Of a stretch of DNA of 35,339 bases, positions 8,706-16,941 are shown piece by piece. The notes below the pieces were generated by a model. The model did no database searches. It saw nothing but the letters and a program-made list of their open reading frames with translations, and was not told the DNA's origin. Numbering within the stretch: the stretch's first letter is position 1; each line of letters begins with the position of its first letter. The DNA is from an uncultured Oscillospiraceae bacterium (GTDB lineage Bacteria > Bacillota > Clostridia > Oscillospirales > Oscillospiraceae). A program made the translations under genes and the position numbers. Location of the stretch: the NCBI GenBank assembly GCA_944385425.1, contig CALWXD010000073.1, positions 1-35,339 on the forward strand, in the 5' to 3' direction.

Positions 8706-8740
8706 TTGACGTTTTCACGGTATCGTGATGTAATATCATC
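8706..8740 (+). promoter_or_regulatory. Promoter and operator of the plus-strand moron
   Basis: TTGACG at 8706-8711 is followed after 17 bases by TGTAAT at 8729-8734. Inside the spacer TCACG-GTAT-CGTGA forms an inverted repeat (8715-8728), and GATG-TAATAT-CATC (8727-8740) overlaps the -10. The overlap of dyads with promoter elements suggests autoregulation by the DNA-binding product of the gene that starts at 8758. Confidence 0.7.
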
Positions 8741-8757
8741 AGAAAGGGGGTCGACTT

Positions 8758-9192
8758 ATGTTTCACAAAATCCGATCCGCCGCGCCGCTCCCTGGCTGCC
8801 GGCTGTTGGTCAGTTTTGCGGAGGGCTGCTCCAAGGTCTACGACCTCACCCCCCTCTTCGACCGCGTTCCCGCCCTTGCGCCCCTGCGGGACGTGCCGGG
8901 CCTGTTTGATAAGGTCCGCACCGACCCCGGCGGCTACGGTGTATCCTGGACGGACGAAATCGACCTGGACGGCGCGGAGCTCTGGGAAAACGGCGTCCCG
9001 GCCTCGTCCCCGTTTGACAGTCTCCTCTCCTTTGCCGACGCCTCCGCCCTCTGGGGCCTCAGCGAGAGCACCCTGCGCAAGGCGGTGGCCTACCGTAAGC
9101 TGGCAGAAGGGATCGACGCTCAGAAGTTTGGCAAGCAGTGGATCGTCACCCGCGCCGCCATGGAGCGGGAATATGGTCCCCAGCCCCAATAG
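8758..9192 (+). CDS. DUF2442-like / HTH fusion, antitoxin-like moron
   Basis: A 144-residue protein on the opposite strand to all surrounding head genes. Residues ~1-85 resemble DUF2442 proteins (GCRLLVSFAEGCSKVYDL, then an acidic WTDEIDLDGAELWENG stretch). Residues ~92-140 look like a helix-turn-helix of the excisionase/antitoxin sort (SFADASALWGLSESTLRKAV, then KFGKQWIVTRAAMEREYG). DUF2442 proteins are often neighbours of DUF4160 proteins in predicted toxin-antitoxin pairs, but no partner gene is present here. With its own promoter, AAAGGGGG ribosome site seven bases before ATG, and terminator, it fits a moron expressed from the lysogen. Function in the host is unknown; DNA binding is inferred. 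Confidence 0.75.
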   Translation: MFHKIRSAAPLPGCRLLVSFAEGCSKVYDLTPLFDRVPALAPLRDVPGLFDKVRTDPGGYGVSWTDEIDLDGAELWENGVPASSPFDSLLSFADASALWGLSESTLRKAVAYRKLAEGIDAQKFGKQWIVTRAAMEREYGPQPQ

Positions 9193-9291
9193 ATCAGCCC
9201 TCTCCGGAGCCGGTGTCCACGTCCTCACAAACTCCGCTCCTCTCCGCCCGGCGTTTGCCGGGCATCCGCTCCGCTCCGTTGCTCGTCCTCT

Positions 9292-9334
9292 CCAACCCGG
9301 ACCCGCTCTGCTGGGCTCCGGGTTGGTTTTTTTT
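9292..9334 (+). terminator. Rho-independent terminator of the moron
   Basis: CCAACCCGGA (9292-9301) pairs with TCCGGGTTGG (9317-9326) and is followed by eight T residues. A smaller CCCGGC-GTTT-GCCGGG hairpin lies upstream at 9247-9262. The strong T tract is on the plus strand only, so late leftward transcription should not be stopped. Confidence 0.92.
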
Positions 9335-9387
9335 AGCTGACATATCCCGAGCGATCTCCACCGGGGTGGATGCGAGTGGGCGGGTAT

Positions 9388-9705
9388 TTATTCCTCCTCG
9401 CTCAGTGCCGGCTCCGTCCGTTTCAGTTGGTTGAGTTTCCGCCGCAATGCCGGGTTCTCCTGGAGTTTCCCTGCGCTAAACTGTGCGCCCCGTTGGTCAT
9501 AGCCGTCCAGGGTGAGGGCCAGCATCACCCCCAGCCACAGCCCATGCCGCTCGTCGTCGGCCTTCGGCCGGCTGACGCCGGCCCCCTGGAGATAGCCCGC
9601 CGCCGTGTCCCAGGCGATAGTCAGCTCCAGGAGAGTGAGCTCGTCGGGGTCGGGCTCCTTGCAGTAGGCCTCAACCGCACCGAGCAATTCTTCCGGGATC
9701 GCCAT
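9388..9705 (-). CDS. Head-tail connector (gp6-like)
   Basis: This 105-residue, largely helical protein directly follows the capsid gene, the typical position of the gp6-like connector that forms a ring below the portal. It contains TIAWDTAAGYLQGAGVSRP, a conserved-looking DERHGLWLGVMLALTLDGYD segment and a C-terminal QRGAQFSAGKLQENPALRRK, a pattern common in Firmicutes phage connectors. Only two bases separate it from the capsid stop and no clear ribosome site is visible, so translation is probably coupled. The moron cassette begins about 200 bases beyond its 3' end, splitting the head genes. Confidence 0.78.
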   Translation of the reverse strand: MAIPEELLGAVEAYCKEPDPDELTLLELTIAWDTAAGYLQGAGVSRPKADDERHGLWLGVMLALTLDGYDQRGAQFSAGKLQENPALRRKLNQLKRTEPALSEEE

Positions 9706-9707
9706 AA

Positions 9708-10967
9708 TTAAGCTGTGGGGGTCTTGGGTACCGTGGCCACCACAAACCCCTTGTCCACGATTAGGTTGCCGCCCACCATGGCGTCGCCCAGGATGGTGAG
9801 CATCCGCTCCACAGCCTTGACGGACTCGTCCACCCGGACGGTGTACTCCCCGAAGAGGCCCAGCTCATAATTCATGGGGTCGCCGTACACCATGGTCTGG
9901 ACGGCCGCGCTGGCAGCGTCGGCCCCGGTAAGAGCGGTCAAATCGCTGGCGATGGAGTAGGGGACAATGACGCCGCCGTCCCGGATGGTACCGGTGTTGG
10001 GATTGCCCGCGTCGGGCACGATATCAAACAGCCGGCGTTTCTCGTTGGTGCCCCGGAGCTTGCCCAGGGCCAGCAGGTCCGCCTTGTTGAGGTACAGCCG
10101 GCAGCTGCCCCCCAGCATCTCGTCCCCACCGTAAGCGAACATCAGCTCGGTGAGCAGGTCGGCGTCCACCGCGTCCACGTTCAAGGTGGCGTAGATGGCG
10201 CTGCCCGCCACGTTCTTGGCGGTCTTGACGCCGAACATATCGTTGGTGGACTGGCCGTCGCCGTTGAAGATCATCTTCACCGTGTCCCGGCGCAGGGCCC
10301 GGATGGCCATGGAGAACACCTTGGCGTAGTAGTTGGCAGGGGTGAGCCGGCCGATGTTCCGGTCCACATAGCTGGTGGTGGTCAGCTCATAGGGGGCGAT
10401 CTTGGCCACGCCGAAGGTGGGATCGCTGGAGGCCGTCCGAGCGGTGCCGGCGCTGGTGGCCACGTCGGCGCCGCTGGCGTCAAACTCGGAGATCACATAG
10501 GGCTCCAGGTAGCTGGACATGCCGGTGAGGTCCTGGACATACACCTGGTCAATGATGGCCCCCACGCTGTTGCCCAGGGGGTCCCGGATGTTGGTGCCCG
10601 CCCCGGTGGGCTGGGCCAGGGTACCGGTAGCCAGGGTCACCGATTTCTCCACCGCGCTCTGGGGCAGGAACAGGGACTTGGCCACCTCCAGGGCGGAGAA
10701 TTTTACCTCCTGGCCCTTCATCAGCAGGTTGCCCCGCTCGGCGGCCTTGTCCCGCTCCTCAGCCGGATCCGGGGCCTTCTCCATGAATTTCCGGTCCTGC
10801 TCCTGGATGAGGCCCTTCAGATCGTCGATCTCGCTGTTCATGGTCCGGACCTTCTCCATCTCGGTCCGATACTCCTCCCGCCGGCCGTCCTTCAGCAGGC
10901 CCTCGGCCTTCTCCAGCAGGGCGGTGCGCTCCTGTAGTTTTTCTGTCAGCTGTCTCCTCATGCTCAT
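9708..10967 (-). CDS. Major capsid protein, HK97 fold, with N-terminal delta domain
   Basis: The preferred ATG (MSMRRQLTEKLQERTALLEK) lies six bases after GAGGAGG and gives 419 residues. The first ~85 residues are a charged coiled coil, the scaffolding delta domain that the neighbouring protease removes. The remaining part has HK97 capsid hallmarks: TATGTLAQPTGAGTNIRDP-like entry (here ATGTLAQPTGAGTNIRDPLG), an E-loop region, a spine helix (TPANYYAKVFSMAIRALRRD) and A-domain segment AVQTMVYGDPMNYELGLF. The gene order portal, protease, capsid is standard. No extra Ig or decoration domain is fused. Confidence 0.95.
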   Translation of the reverse strand: MSMRRQLTEKLQERTALLEKAEGLLKDGRREEYRTEMEKVRTMNSEIDDLKGLIQEQDRKFMEKAPDPAEERDKAAERGNLLMKGQEVKFSALEVAKSLFLPQSAVEKSVTLATGTLAQPTGAGTNIRDPLGNSVGAIIDQVYVQDLTGMSSYLEPYVISEFDASGADVATSAGTARTASSDPTFGVAKIAPYELTTTSYVDRNIGRLTPANYYAKVFSMAIRALRRDTVKMIFNGDGQSTNDMFGVKTAKNVAGSAIYATLNVDAVDADLLTELMFAYGGDEMLGGSCRLYLNKADLLALGKLRGTNEKRRLFDIVPDAGNPNTGTIRDGGVIVPYSIASDLTALTGADAASAAVQTMVYGDPMNYELGLFGEYTVRVDESVKAVERMLTILGDAMVGGNLIVDKGFVVATVPKTPTA

Positions 10968-10978
10968 GTTGTACCTCC

Positions 10979-11683
10979 TCAAAATCTTGATTTTTCCAGC
11001 TCCAGCAGGGCCTCGTCCCGCCAGTCCTGGCTATCTTCTCCGGGCGCCCCGCCCGTGGGGTCCTGTTCTGCCGGGGCCTCCGCCCCGCCGTAGCGCTTGC
11101 CCTTGATGACGCCGGCGGCCGGCTGGGCCGGCACGGCCACCAGGGAGATCTCATAGGCGTCCGCCACCCCGTCCAGGTCCATGTGGCACACCTGGCCGTC
11201 ATACTCCCGGCCGGGGAAGTGCTGACACAGGGTCTCCCGCTGGTCGGCGCCGCAGAGGGAGCACACCACCCGCCGCACCGCCAGCCCCACGCTGCACTCC
11301 CGCAGGATGCCGCCCTCAATGGCGGCGATGGTGGGGGCGGATTCCGGCGTGCGGACCATGTAGCACCGCAGCACCAGCCGCCGCACCCCCTCCCCGGGCC
11401 CCGGCTCCACGGCGCCGGCATACACCCGGGCGGTCTGGGCATCGGCGCTCCACCGGTGATCCCTAAGTACCGGACAGCCCACAAACCGCTCCGCCATCTC
11501 CGAGAGGGTCCCCTCGGTGAACCGCTCGAAGTCCCGGTCCACCTGGTTGTCGCATGCCGCCAGGCGGAAGGTAAAAACATCCTCCGCCGCCATGGGCCGC
11601 AGGGCCTGCTGGTTGATGAGGGCCAGCTCGCCCTCGTCCAGCGATCCCTTTTCCAGGCGGGCCGATTTCAAAATCTGATCCAC
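10979..11683 (-). CDS. Prohead maturation protease, HK97 (S78-like) family
   Basis: A 234-residue protein between portal and capsid genes. The core runs from an early FTFRLAACDNQVDRDFERF segment through LRDHRWSADAQTARVY to ILRECSVGLAVRRVVCSLCG, which fits the His and Ser positions of phage prohead proteases (the His in DHRW and the Ser in ECSVG are the candidate catalytic residues). A Cys-rich insertion (CSLCGADQRETLC) follows. The C-terminal ~45 residues are Pro/Glu-rich and probably removed. The start is a GTG behind GGAGGAAACT. It should trim the capsid delta domain before packaging. Confidence 0.88.
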   Translation of the reverse strand: MDQILKSARLEKGSLDEGELALINQQALRPMAAEDVFTFRLAACDNQVDRDFERFTEGTLSEMAERFVGCPVLRDHRWSADAQTARVYAGAVEPGPGEGVRRLVLRCYMVRTPESAPTIAAIEGGILRECSVGLAVRRVVCSLCGADQRETLCQHFPGREYDGQVCHMDLDGVADAYEISLVAVPAQPAAGVIKGKRYGGAEAPAEQDPTGGAPGEDSQDWRDEALLELEKSRF

Positions 11684-11692
11684 AGTTTCCTC

Positions 11693-12976
11693 CTATTCCG
11701 CCGGCGCCCGGGTCTCCGCCCGGAGCCGGCTCAGCTCCGCCCAAATGGACAGGGGCACATCGTTCAAGGTGGCCCGACGCTCGTCTCCGCCGGGCACGTC
11801 CGGCAGATCCTCCAGGGCCCGCACGTCGTTGACGCTGAAGGGCCCGTTCTGGAGCATGATCTGGTACCACTGGCCCCTGGCCGCCCGGTCTCCCCTCAGC
11901 TCCGCCATCAGATTGATCCGCACCTCCAGCCCCGCGGCGATCTCCCTGTCCGTCAGCAGTTTCCACGTCTGCTCCTCCTCGTACTGGGTGACGTTGGGGT
12001 GGAGGGTGCCCACCACATACTCGATGGCGTTCTGCTCGTTGGAACTGTAGGCCTCCTTGCCCTCCCCCAGCTTGTAGAGGGGGATGCCGAAATACCGGGC
12101 GATGTCCCGGACGGAGACCTCCTTGCTCTCAATGAACTGGGCCTCCTGGTTGCTGGCGGCGATGGGCTTGTAGTCCAGCCCCAGGTCCAGGATCGCCACC
12201 CGGTGGCCGTTCTTCGGCCCCGCGTGGACCTTCTCCCACTCTCCGCGCAGCTGGTCCTTCAAGCTCACCGGCGAGCCGTCCGCCCGGGTGAGCACCTTGC
12301 CGTCGCTCCCCATGGCCCAGCCGCCAAGGTCTGTGTCCGTCCGCAGCACGCCGGAGGGCTGGCCGCCGCTCTCGTAGTAGGCCCGCTCGTACTCCTGTGC
12401 CGCCCGGGCGGAGGCCAGGGTATCGGCGGCCCGACGGAGCACCGAGATGCCCTTCAGCCCGTCCCGGGTGGAGCCCTTGTAGTGGCACACATCCTCCTGG
12501 GGCAGCACCATGGGCTCCCCGGTAAAGGGGTGGGTCACCGTATACCAGATGCGGCCCGCCGTGTCCTTCCAGGGCTCCACCAGGTACCAGGGCACCGGGA
12601 TCAGCTCTGTCACCCGACCGGTGCGGGGGTCCCGGATGATCCAGTCGTAGCCGTTGCCCCCCTCCAGCCGGCTGTTTTCCAGCACCTCCTTGCGGACGCT
12701 GGGGGTCATGGCCTCGTTGGGGCGGACGTTGAGGACATGGAGCAGGGGGTGGTCCGGCCGCTCCCGGGTGCGGCTGTCAAAGATGTAGTTGGGCAGCTTG
12801 GCCATGGACCCGGCCAGGATGGTCATGCACCGGTCCACGGCGCTGAGTTTCCTGGCATAGGTCTCCGGATCCTCACTCCCGCCGGAGGGGTACCCGGCGG
12901 CAATCAGCCCCGCCGCCGTCACCGCTTTCCGGGTGGGGGAGCGGGCCAGATAGCGCAGGCCCTTGCTCATGCTCAA
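11693..12976 (-). CDS. Portal protein, HK97 family
   Basis: The 427-residue product carries the usual HK97 portal sequence: KLSAVDRCMTILAGSMAKLP near residue 45, PLLHVLNVRPNEAMTPS, a VTHPFTGEPMVLPQEDVCHY region, SVRDIARYFGIPLYKLGEG and SSNEQNAIEYVVGTLHPNV near residue 320. These form the dodecameric ring through which DNA is packaged. The start is either the TTG at 12976, well spaced from GGAGG and overlapping the previous stop, or an ATG two codons later. Its downstream neighbour is the protease, as in HK97. Confidence 0.95.
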   Translation of the reverse strand: MSMSKGLRYLARSPTRKAVTAAGLIAAGYPSGGSEDPETYARKLSAVDRCMTILAGSMAKLPNYIFDSRTRERPDHPLLHVLNVRPNEAMTPSVRKEVLENSRLEGGNGYDWIIRDPRTGRVTELIPVPWYLVEPWKDTAGRIWYTVTHPFTGEPMVLPQEDVCHYKGSTRDGLKGISVLRRAADTLASARAAQEYERAYYESGGQPSGVLRTDTDLGGWAMGSDGKVLTRADGSPVSLKDQLRGEWEKVHAGPKNGHRVAILDLGLDYKPIAASNQEAQFIESKEVSVRDIARYFGIPLYKLGEGKEAYSSNEQNAIEYVVGTLHPNVTQYEEEQTWKLLTDREIAAGLEVRINLMAELRGDRAARGQWYQIMLQNGPFSVNDVRALEDLPDVPGGDERRATLNDVPLSIWAELSRLRAETRAPAE

Positions 12977-13149
12977 TTCCCATCACCTCCCAGCGTGGAT
13001 AGCACCGCCCCGGCGATGGCCAGGAGGCCCCCGGCGATGAGTCCGACGGGCAGGTAGATCAGCCCCGCCCCCACCGCCACCGCCGTGGCCCCGCCCACCA
13101 GGATGAGGTCGGCGGCATACCGCCCCAGGACTTTTTTGAGATGTTTCAT
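12973..13149 (-). CDS. Small two-helix membrane protein between TerL and portal
   Basis: The ATG following a GGAAGGAGCG ribosome site gives 58 residues (MKHLKKVLGRYAADLILVGG...). After a basic N-terminus there are two hydrophobic stretches, roughly residues 13-30 and 32-52, rich in Ala, Gly, Val and Leu, ending in a short acidic tail. Such short membrane proteins are common between terminase and portal in clostridial phages but their role is unknown; superinfection exclusion or membrane signalling are possibilities without direct evidence. The stop overlaps the portal start. A copy of the 17-bp palindromic element lies just upstream, between this gene and terL. Confidence 0.65.
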   Translation of the reverse strand: MKHLKKVLGRYAADLILVGGATAVAVGAGLIYLPVGLIAGGLLAIAGAVLSTLGGDGN

Positions 13150-13163
13150 ATACGCTCCTTCCC

Positions 13164-13180
13164 GTGTCCGACTTGGACAC
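13164..13180 (+). repeat. 17-bp palindromic site, copy 1 (candidate parS)
   Basis: GTGTCCGACTTGGACAC: six-base inverted arms around an asymmetric GACTT centre. It is identical to the copies at 22584 (reverse orientation) and 28653. This copy lies in the short gap between terL and the small membrane protein gene. It is interpreted as a ParB-binding site because another copy lies inside parB. Confidence 0.8.
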
Positions 13181-13181
13181 A

Positions 13182-14984
13182 TCACAAGCTAAAGCCCGGC
13201 CGCTGCATGGCCGCCGCCAGGTCCACCGGCTGGTTGCGCCGGATCATCCACACCGCCATGGCGATGATGGCGGCCACCACCGGGTCAATGCGCCCGGTGG
13301 ATTTGTTTTTGAGGGGTTTGATGTTGCCGTTGCCGTCCACATAGTTGCGTACGTTCCCAAAAGTCCAGCGGAAACAGGTGTTGTGAATATGGAGCAGCTG
13401 GTGCCGGGTCATCATGTCGTCCATCTCCTTCATGGCCGGCGACATGTTTTTGAGGTCCTGGGGGATCTCGATCACGTCCACGATGGGGGCCAGCCGCTGG
13501 GTGATGGTCCGGGAGAGATAGGGATCAAAGCCCACCAGGCGCAGGTCGTAGTCCTCCTTTGCCGCCCGGATGGCCTCCTCCACCATGGTGTAGTCGATGA
13601 TTTCCCCGGGGCAGAGGGTCAAAAAGCCCGCCCGCTCCCAGTCCCGATAGGGGACGTGGTCCCGCCGCTCCGCCTCCAGCACGGTGTCCCCGGGCCGCCA
13701 GATCCGGGGCAGCAGCACCGCCGTCTCCAGCCCCGGCTGGGGAGGGAAGAGCAGCGTGAAGGCCGTCATGTCCCGGGAGGTGGACAGGTCCACCCCGCCG
13801 TAGCAGAGTTTGCCCTTCAGCCGCTCCAGCCACGGCCCCCGCTCCCCGCGGCGGCTGGGGCCCCACTGGGTCTTGTCGTAGAGGGTGAGGCTGATCCAGC
13901 TGACAGCCTTGACGCTGATCCATTGGTTCAGCCGCAGCCAGCGGAAGAGCTTTTCCCCGGCCTCGCTGCGGCGGGCCTCCATGGCCTCCAGCCGGATGTT
14001 CCGCAGGCTCAAGTGCTTGCCAAGGGAGGGGTTGCACTGGTACCAGAGGGTCTCGTCCCAGATGTCCACCGCCGCCAGGTCCTCCGGATCATCGCCGTAC
14101 AGGGCGGTGAGACCGTACAGGACGGGCAGCCAGTTGGGCATGTCCTGGGCCAGCAGATCCTCCACAGCCTGGGGCAGGTCCTCTTCGTCCACATGGCGCA
14201 GGGACAGCACCTGCCGGGGATCGCCTCCTTCGTCCAGGATCCGGCGCAGCCGCCGGGCGTCCCGGATGGCCACCGCCTTCCGGTGGATCTCCCAGCCGAT
14301 GGAGGTGCGGTCCGGGTCATCGCCGGCGGTGGTCAGTACGATCCACACCGGCTGCCGCCGGCCGGAGCCGGCGCCTGCGGTCATGACGTCCCACAGGTCC
14401 CGGCTGGGCTGGGCGTGGAGCTCGTCGAAGATCACGCAGCTGGGCTTGTAGCCGTGCTTGCTGTACGCCTCGGCGGACAGCACCGCCATCACGCCTACCA
14501 CGATCCACTTGAAACCGCCATTCTCGGTGCGGACCCGCTGACGGTACTCGATGCGCTTGCGGCTCTCGATGATCTTCAGCTCCCCCCGGGCTACCATCTT
14601 GGCGGTCCAGGGGGCGGTGGTGAGCATAAACACCGCCGCGCTGAAGACGATGCTGGCGTTCTCCTTATCCGCGGCGCAGAGATAGACCTCGGCGTTCAGC
14701 TCCCCGTCGGCGAAGAGGTGGTAGATTCCCAGGGCCGCCGCCAGCTCGCTCTTGCCGTTTTTCTTGGGGATCTCCAGGTAGAGATACCAGTACTGCCGCA
14801 CCAGCGCCCCGCCGTCGCCCTCCGCCATGGCGCTGTAAAACGTCATGAGTGTGTCCCGCTGCCAGTCGTAGAGCCGGAAGGGCTTGCCGCTGTCAGTGGT
14901 GGGGAGATGGGACACGAAGTCGCAGACGAACTGGCCGGCGGCCTCATCCCGCAGGAGGGACGGGGCCTGGACCGCTGTGGTCAC
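13182..14984 (-). CDS. Terminase large subunit
   Basis: A 600-residue packaging motor. The ATPase domain has Walker A PKKNGKS at residues 73-79 and Walker B CVIFDE at 183-188, with the catalytic Glu last, followed by the coupling segment WIVLTTAG. The nuclease domain begins near residue 410 with GGVDLSTSRDMTAF (first metal-binding Asp), continues with LVGFDPY, and ends with GRIDPVVAAIIAMAVW (last acidic residue). This layout is that of HK97-type, P27-associated large terminases. The ATG overlaps the small subunit stop by four bases, so the two subunits are co-translated. Confidence 0.96.
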   Translation of the reverse strand: MTTAVQAPSLLRDEAAGQFVCDFVSHLPTTDSGKPFRLYDWQRDTLMTFYSAMAEGDGGALVRQYWYLYLEIPKKNGKSELAAALGIYHLFADGELNAEVYLCAADKENASIVFSAAVFMLTTAPWTAKMVARGELKIIESRKRIEYRQRVRTENGGFKWIVVGVMAVLSAEAYSKHGYKPSCVIFDELHAQPSRDLWDVMTAGAGSGRRQPVWIVLTTAGDDPDRTSIGWEIHRKAVAIRDARRLRRILDEGGDPRQVLSLRHVDEEDLPQAVEDLLAQDMPNWLPVLYGLTALYGDDPEDLAAVDIWDETLWYQCNPSLGKHLSLRNIRLEAMEARRSEAGEKLFRWLRLNQWISVKAVSWISLTLYDKTQWGPSRRGERGPWLERLKGKLCYGGVDLSTSRDMTAFTLLFPPQPGLETAVLLPRIWRPGDTVLEAERRDHVPYRDWERAGFLTLCPGEIIDYTMVEEAIRAAKEDYDLRLVGFDPYLSRTITQRLAPIVDVIEIPQDLKNMSPAMKEMDDMMTRHQLLHIHNTCFRWTFGNVRNYVDGNGNIKPLKNKSTGRIDPVVAAIIAMAVWMIRRNQPVDLAAAMQRPGFSL

Positions 14985-15499
14985 AGGGCGCCCTCCAGGG
15001 CCGCCGCCTGCCGGGCCCGCAGCGCCTGGGTAAACTCATCCGCGCCGTCGTCCCGGCCGGCCTTCCCGGCGTTCTGGAGAGCCTGGGGCACCACGATCCG
15101 GCACCGGGCCGTGACGGAGAGGCCCATAGCCTCGGCACACTGGCGGGCCTGGCGGAAATAGGTGTTCTGGGTACCGGCCCACTTCTGGGCCAGGTTCTCG
15201 TCCCTGTCCCGGATGGCCTGGGAGGCCAGCTTGTCCGCGCGGAGCCACCGCTCCCGGGCCAGGAAATACTGGCCCAGAACGTCCCGGTCCAGCTCCGAGT
15301 AGAGGCCGGCCGCCAGCAGGATCTCCCCGATCTCCCGATACTCCCTGTGCAGTTTTTTCGGCAGCCAGCGGGGCGGCTCCGCCTGTTCCGGCGGGGCCAC
15401 ATAGACCTCCTGGTCCCGGCGCGCATCCTCCTCCGCCTTCGTTAGGTGTTTCCGCCCGTTGGCGACCACAAGGTCAGTTGGCTGTCTCCGCCTCGCCAT
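14981..15499 (-). CDS. Terminase small subunit, P27 family
   Basis: A 172-residue protein beginning MARRRQPTDLVVANGRKHLT, the basic N-terminus usual in P27-type small subunits, followed by PRWLPKKLHREYREIGEILL and an all-helical core. P27 subunits recognise the packaging site and hand DNA to the large subunit. A strong GAGGAGGGAG ribosome site lies before the ATG, and the start overlaps the end of the methyltransferase gene by 26 bases. Together with the upstream HNH gene this suggests a cos-type packaging phage. Confidence 0.9.
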   Translation of the reverse strand: MARRRQPTDLVVANGRKHLTKAEEDARRDQEVYVAPPEQAEPPRWLPKKLHREYREIGEILLAAGLYSELDRDVLGQYFLARERWLRADKLASQAIRDRDENLAQKWAGTQNTYFRQARQCAEAMGLSVTARCRIVVPQALQNAGKAGRDDGADEFTQALRARQAAALEGAL

Positions 15500-16256
15500 G
15501 CGCTCCCTCCTCTCTCAGCTCCGCGGCCCGCCGCTCCAGGCGCTGCGCCGCCGCGGCAAAGTAGCCGGGATCCTTCTCAAAACCAACAAACCGCCGCCCG
15601 GCGTTGAGGCAGGCCACACCCGTGCTGCCGCCGCCCATGCAGTTGTCCAGCACCAGATCCCCCGGGTCGGTGTAGGTCCGCACCAGGTACTCCATCAGCT
15701 CCACCGGTTTCTGGGTGGGGTGATAGCGCCGCCCCGACCGGTTGGGGTACCGCAGGACCGACCGGGGGTAATTGGTCCAGCGCTGGATGTTGGCCTTGTC
15801 AAGGCCGCGGTAGACGCCGCCGCTCTCTCTCTGGGTGGGGCGGCGCACCACAGGCCGCTCCAGCGCCACCAGTCCCTGGGGACGGTATTTGGGCAGGCGC
15901 TGGTAAAACACTAGGATCAGCTCGTGGCTCCGCAGGGGCATCCGCCGGGCGTTGCCGTGGCCCACCGGCGCGTTTTTCTCCCAGACCAAGTCATAACGGA
16001 ACAGTTTCCGGGCGCTGTTGATCAGATCCGTAGCAAAGGGCTGCGCCGCCGTCAGCACCACGGCGCCCCGTGGTTTCAAGATCCGCCGGTACTGCTCCCA
16101 CAGGGGAGCAAAGGGGATCACGGCGTCCCATGGGCAGTCTGTCGTCCCGTAGGGCAGATCGCAGAGGATGAGGTCCACCGTCCCCGTCCCCACCCGGCTC
16201 ATGCCCACCAGGCAGTCGCCGCAGAAAATTCGGGCCACCTGGTCCGACCCGGGCAC
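15474..16256 (-). CDS. Phage DNA methyltransferase (N6-adenine/N4-cytosine class)
   Basis: A GTG eight bases after GGAAGGAG gives 260 residues; the open frame extends far upstream but reads through HNH sequence and is not used. Motif IV is DLPY at residues 33-36 inside VDLILCDLPYGTTDCPWD. A HPTQKP motif (179-184) and the AdoMet-binding NCMGGGSTG (205-213) follow, giving the beta-type order (catalytic motif before AdoMet motif). It methylates DNA, probably to protect phage DNA from host restriction or to mark packaging substrates; the recognition sequence cannot be read from this. It is an orphan enzyme with no restriction nuclease partner and sits between HNH and TerS. Confidence 0.93.
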   Translation of the reverse strand: MPGSDQVARIFCGDCLVGMSRVGTGTVDLILCDLPYGTTDCPWDAVIPFAPLWEQYRRILKPRGAVVLTAAQPFATDLINSARKLFRYDLVWEKNAPVGHGNARRMPLRSHELILVFYQRLPKYRPQGLVALERPVVRRPTQRESGGVYRGLDKANIQRWTNYPRSVLRYPNRSGRRYHPTQKPVELMEYLVRTYTDPGDLVLDNCMGGGSTGVACLNAGRRFVGFEKDPGYFAAAAQRLERRAAELREEGAHGEAETAN

Positions 16257-16473
16257 AGAAAAAACTCCTTCCGTGGCTGTCGCCTCCTCCCATTCCCCCG
16301 TGGGGAGAAATCGTTGTGTGTAGGGCAGCCCGCGGTCGGCGGCCTCTGCCCCAAAACTTTTCCGGGGTGGGGGGAGGGGCTGCGTCAAGCCGCAGGCTTG
16401 ACAGCGCCCGCGCCCGCCTGCGCCCCGGCGCGCCTGTGCGCCCAAGCGTCCCGGCCTGTTTTGCTCTGCCCGA

Positions 16474-16866
16474 TCAAAAACTCCCCCGCGTTTTGCGCCG
16501 TTCTTCGGCCATTTCCAGCGCCGTCTTGCGGTCGTGGCAGGACTTGCACAGGCTCTGATGGTTTGCCGGGTCGACAAACTTCGCCCAGTCGCCCCGGTGT
16601 GGGACGATGTGGTCCACCACCGTGGCCCGGGTGCGGTGCCTGGGGTCTCCGGGCGGATACTGCGCAGCGCAGGCGCGGCAGAAGGGCTCCCGCAGGAGCT
16701 GCTGTGGGCGCAGCGCATCGGTCCAAATCGGCAGGCTGTACCAGCCGTGGTAGGCCGCCGAGGCCCGGCGGGGCGCCCTGGCCGGCTGGTGCCTTTCGCA
16801 GTAGCCCGAGGGCACCAGGGCGGTACACCCCGGATGGCGGCAGGGCCGGAGCGGCTTTAAGGCCAT
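16474..16866 (-). CDS. HNH endonuclease
   Basis: A 130-residue protein with a typical HNH core: zinc ligands C63, C66, C107 and C110, catalytic His in VVDHIVPHRGD (H86), Asn102 in ANHQSL and His111 in CKSCHDRKTALE. The N-terminus has a second small Cys/His cluster (CRHPGC...GYCERH). HNH proteins encoded next to terminase genes are needed with the terminase for cutting at cos in several HK97-like phages, so the likely role is DNA packaging. The ATG follows GAGGTGACAGCCC. It is the first gene after the early-operon terminator and probably opens the late transcription unit. Confidence 0.93.
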   Translation of the reverse strand: MALKPLRPCRHPGCTALVPSGYCERHQPARAPRRASAAYHGWYSLPIWTDALRPQQLLREPFCRACAAQYPPGDPRHRTRATVVDHIVPHRGDWAKFVDPANHQSLCKSCHDRKTALEMAEERRKTRGSF

Positions 16867-16885
16867 GGGCTGTCACCTCCAGACA

Positions 16886-16941
16886 AAACAAAAAGCCTGC
16901 GCCGACACGTCCGCACATCACGGATCATGTGGCTCAGGCTT
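16886..16941 (-). terminator. Terminator at the end of the early operon
   Basis: On the minus strand AAGCCTG-A-GCC (from 16941) pairs with GGC-G-CAGGCTT (to 16890), followed by TTTTTGTTTTG. The stem starts inside the last codons of the KTR-like gene. It separates early genes from HNH and the packaging genes. Confidence 0.7.

Noticed and set aside
11183..13057. 624-codon plus-strand frame opposite portal and protease
   Set aside because: Antisense shadow of well-recognised genes.
13164..15161. 665-codon plus-strand frame opposite terL and terS
   Set aside because: Antisense composition artefact; it begins inside the 17-bp palindrome and has no family features.
16384..16402. GTCAAGCC-GCA-GGCTTGAC hairpin between methyltransferase and HNH as terminator
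   Set aside because: No T tract on either side; too little to call, though it could relate to packaging.
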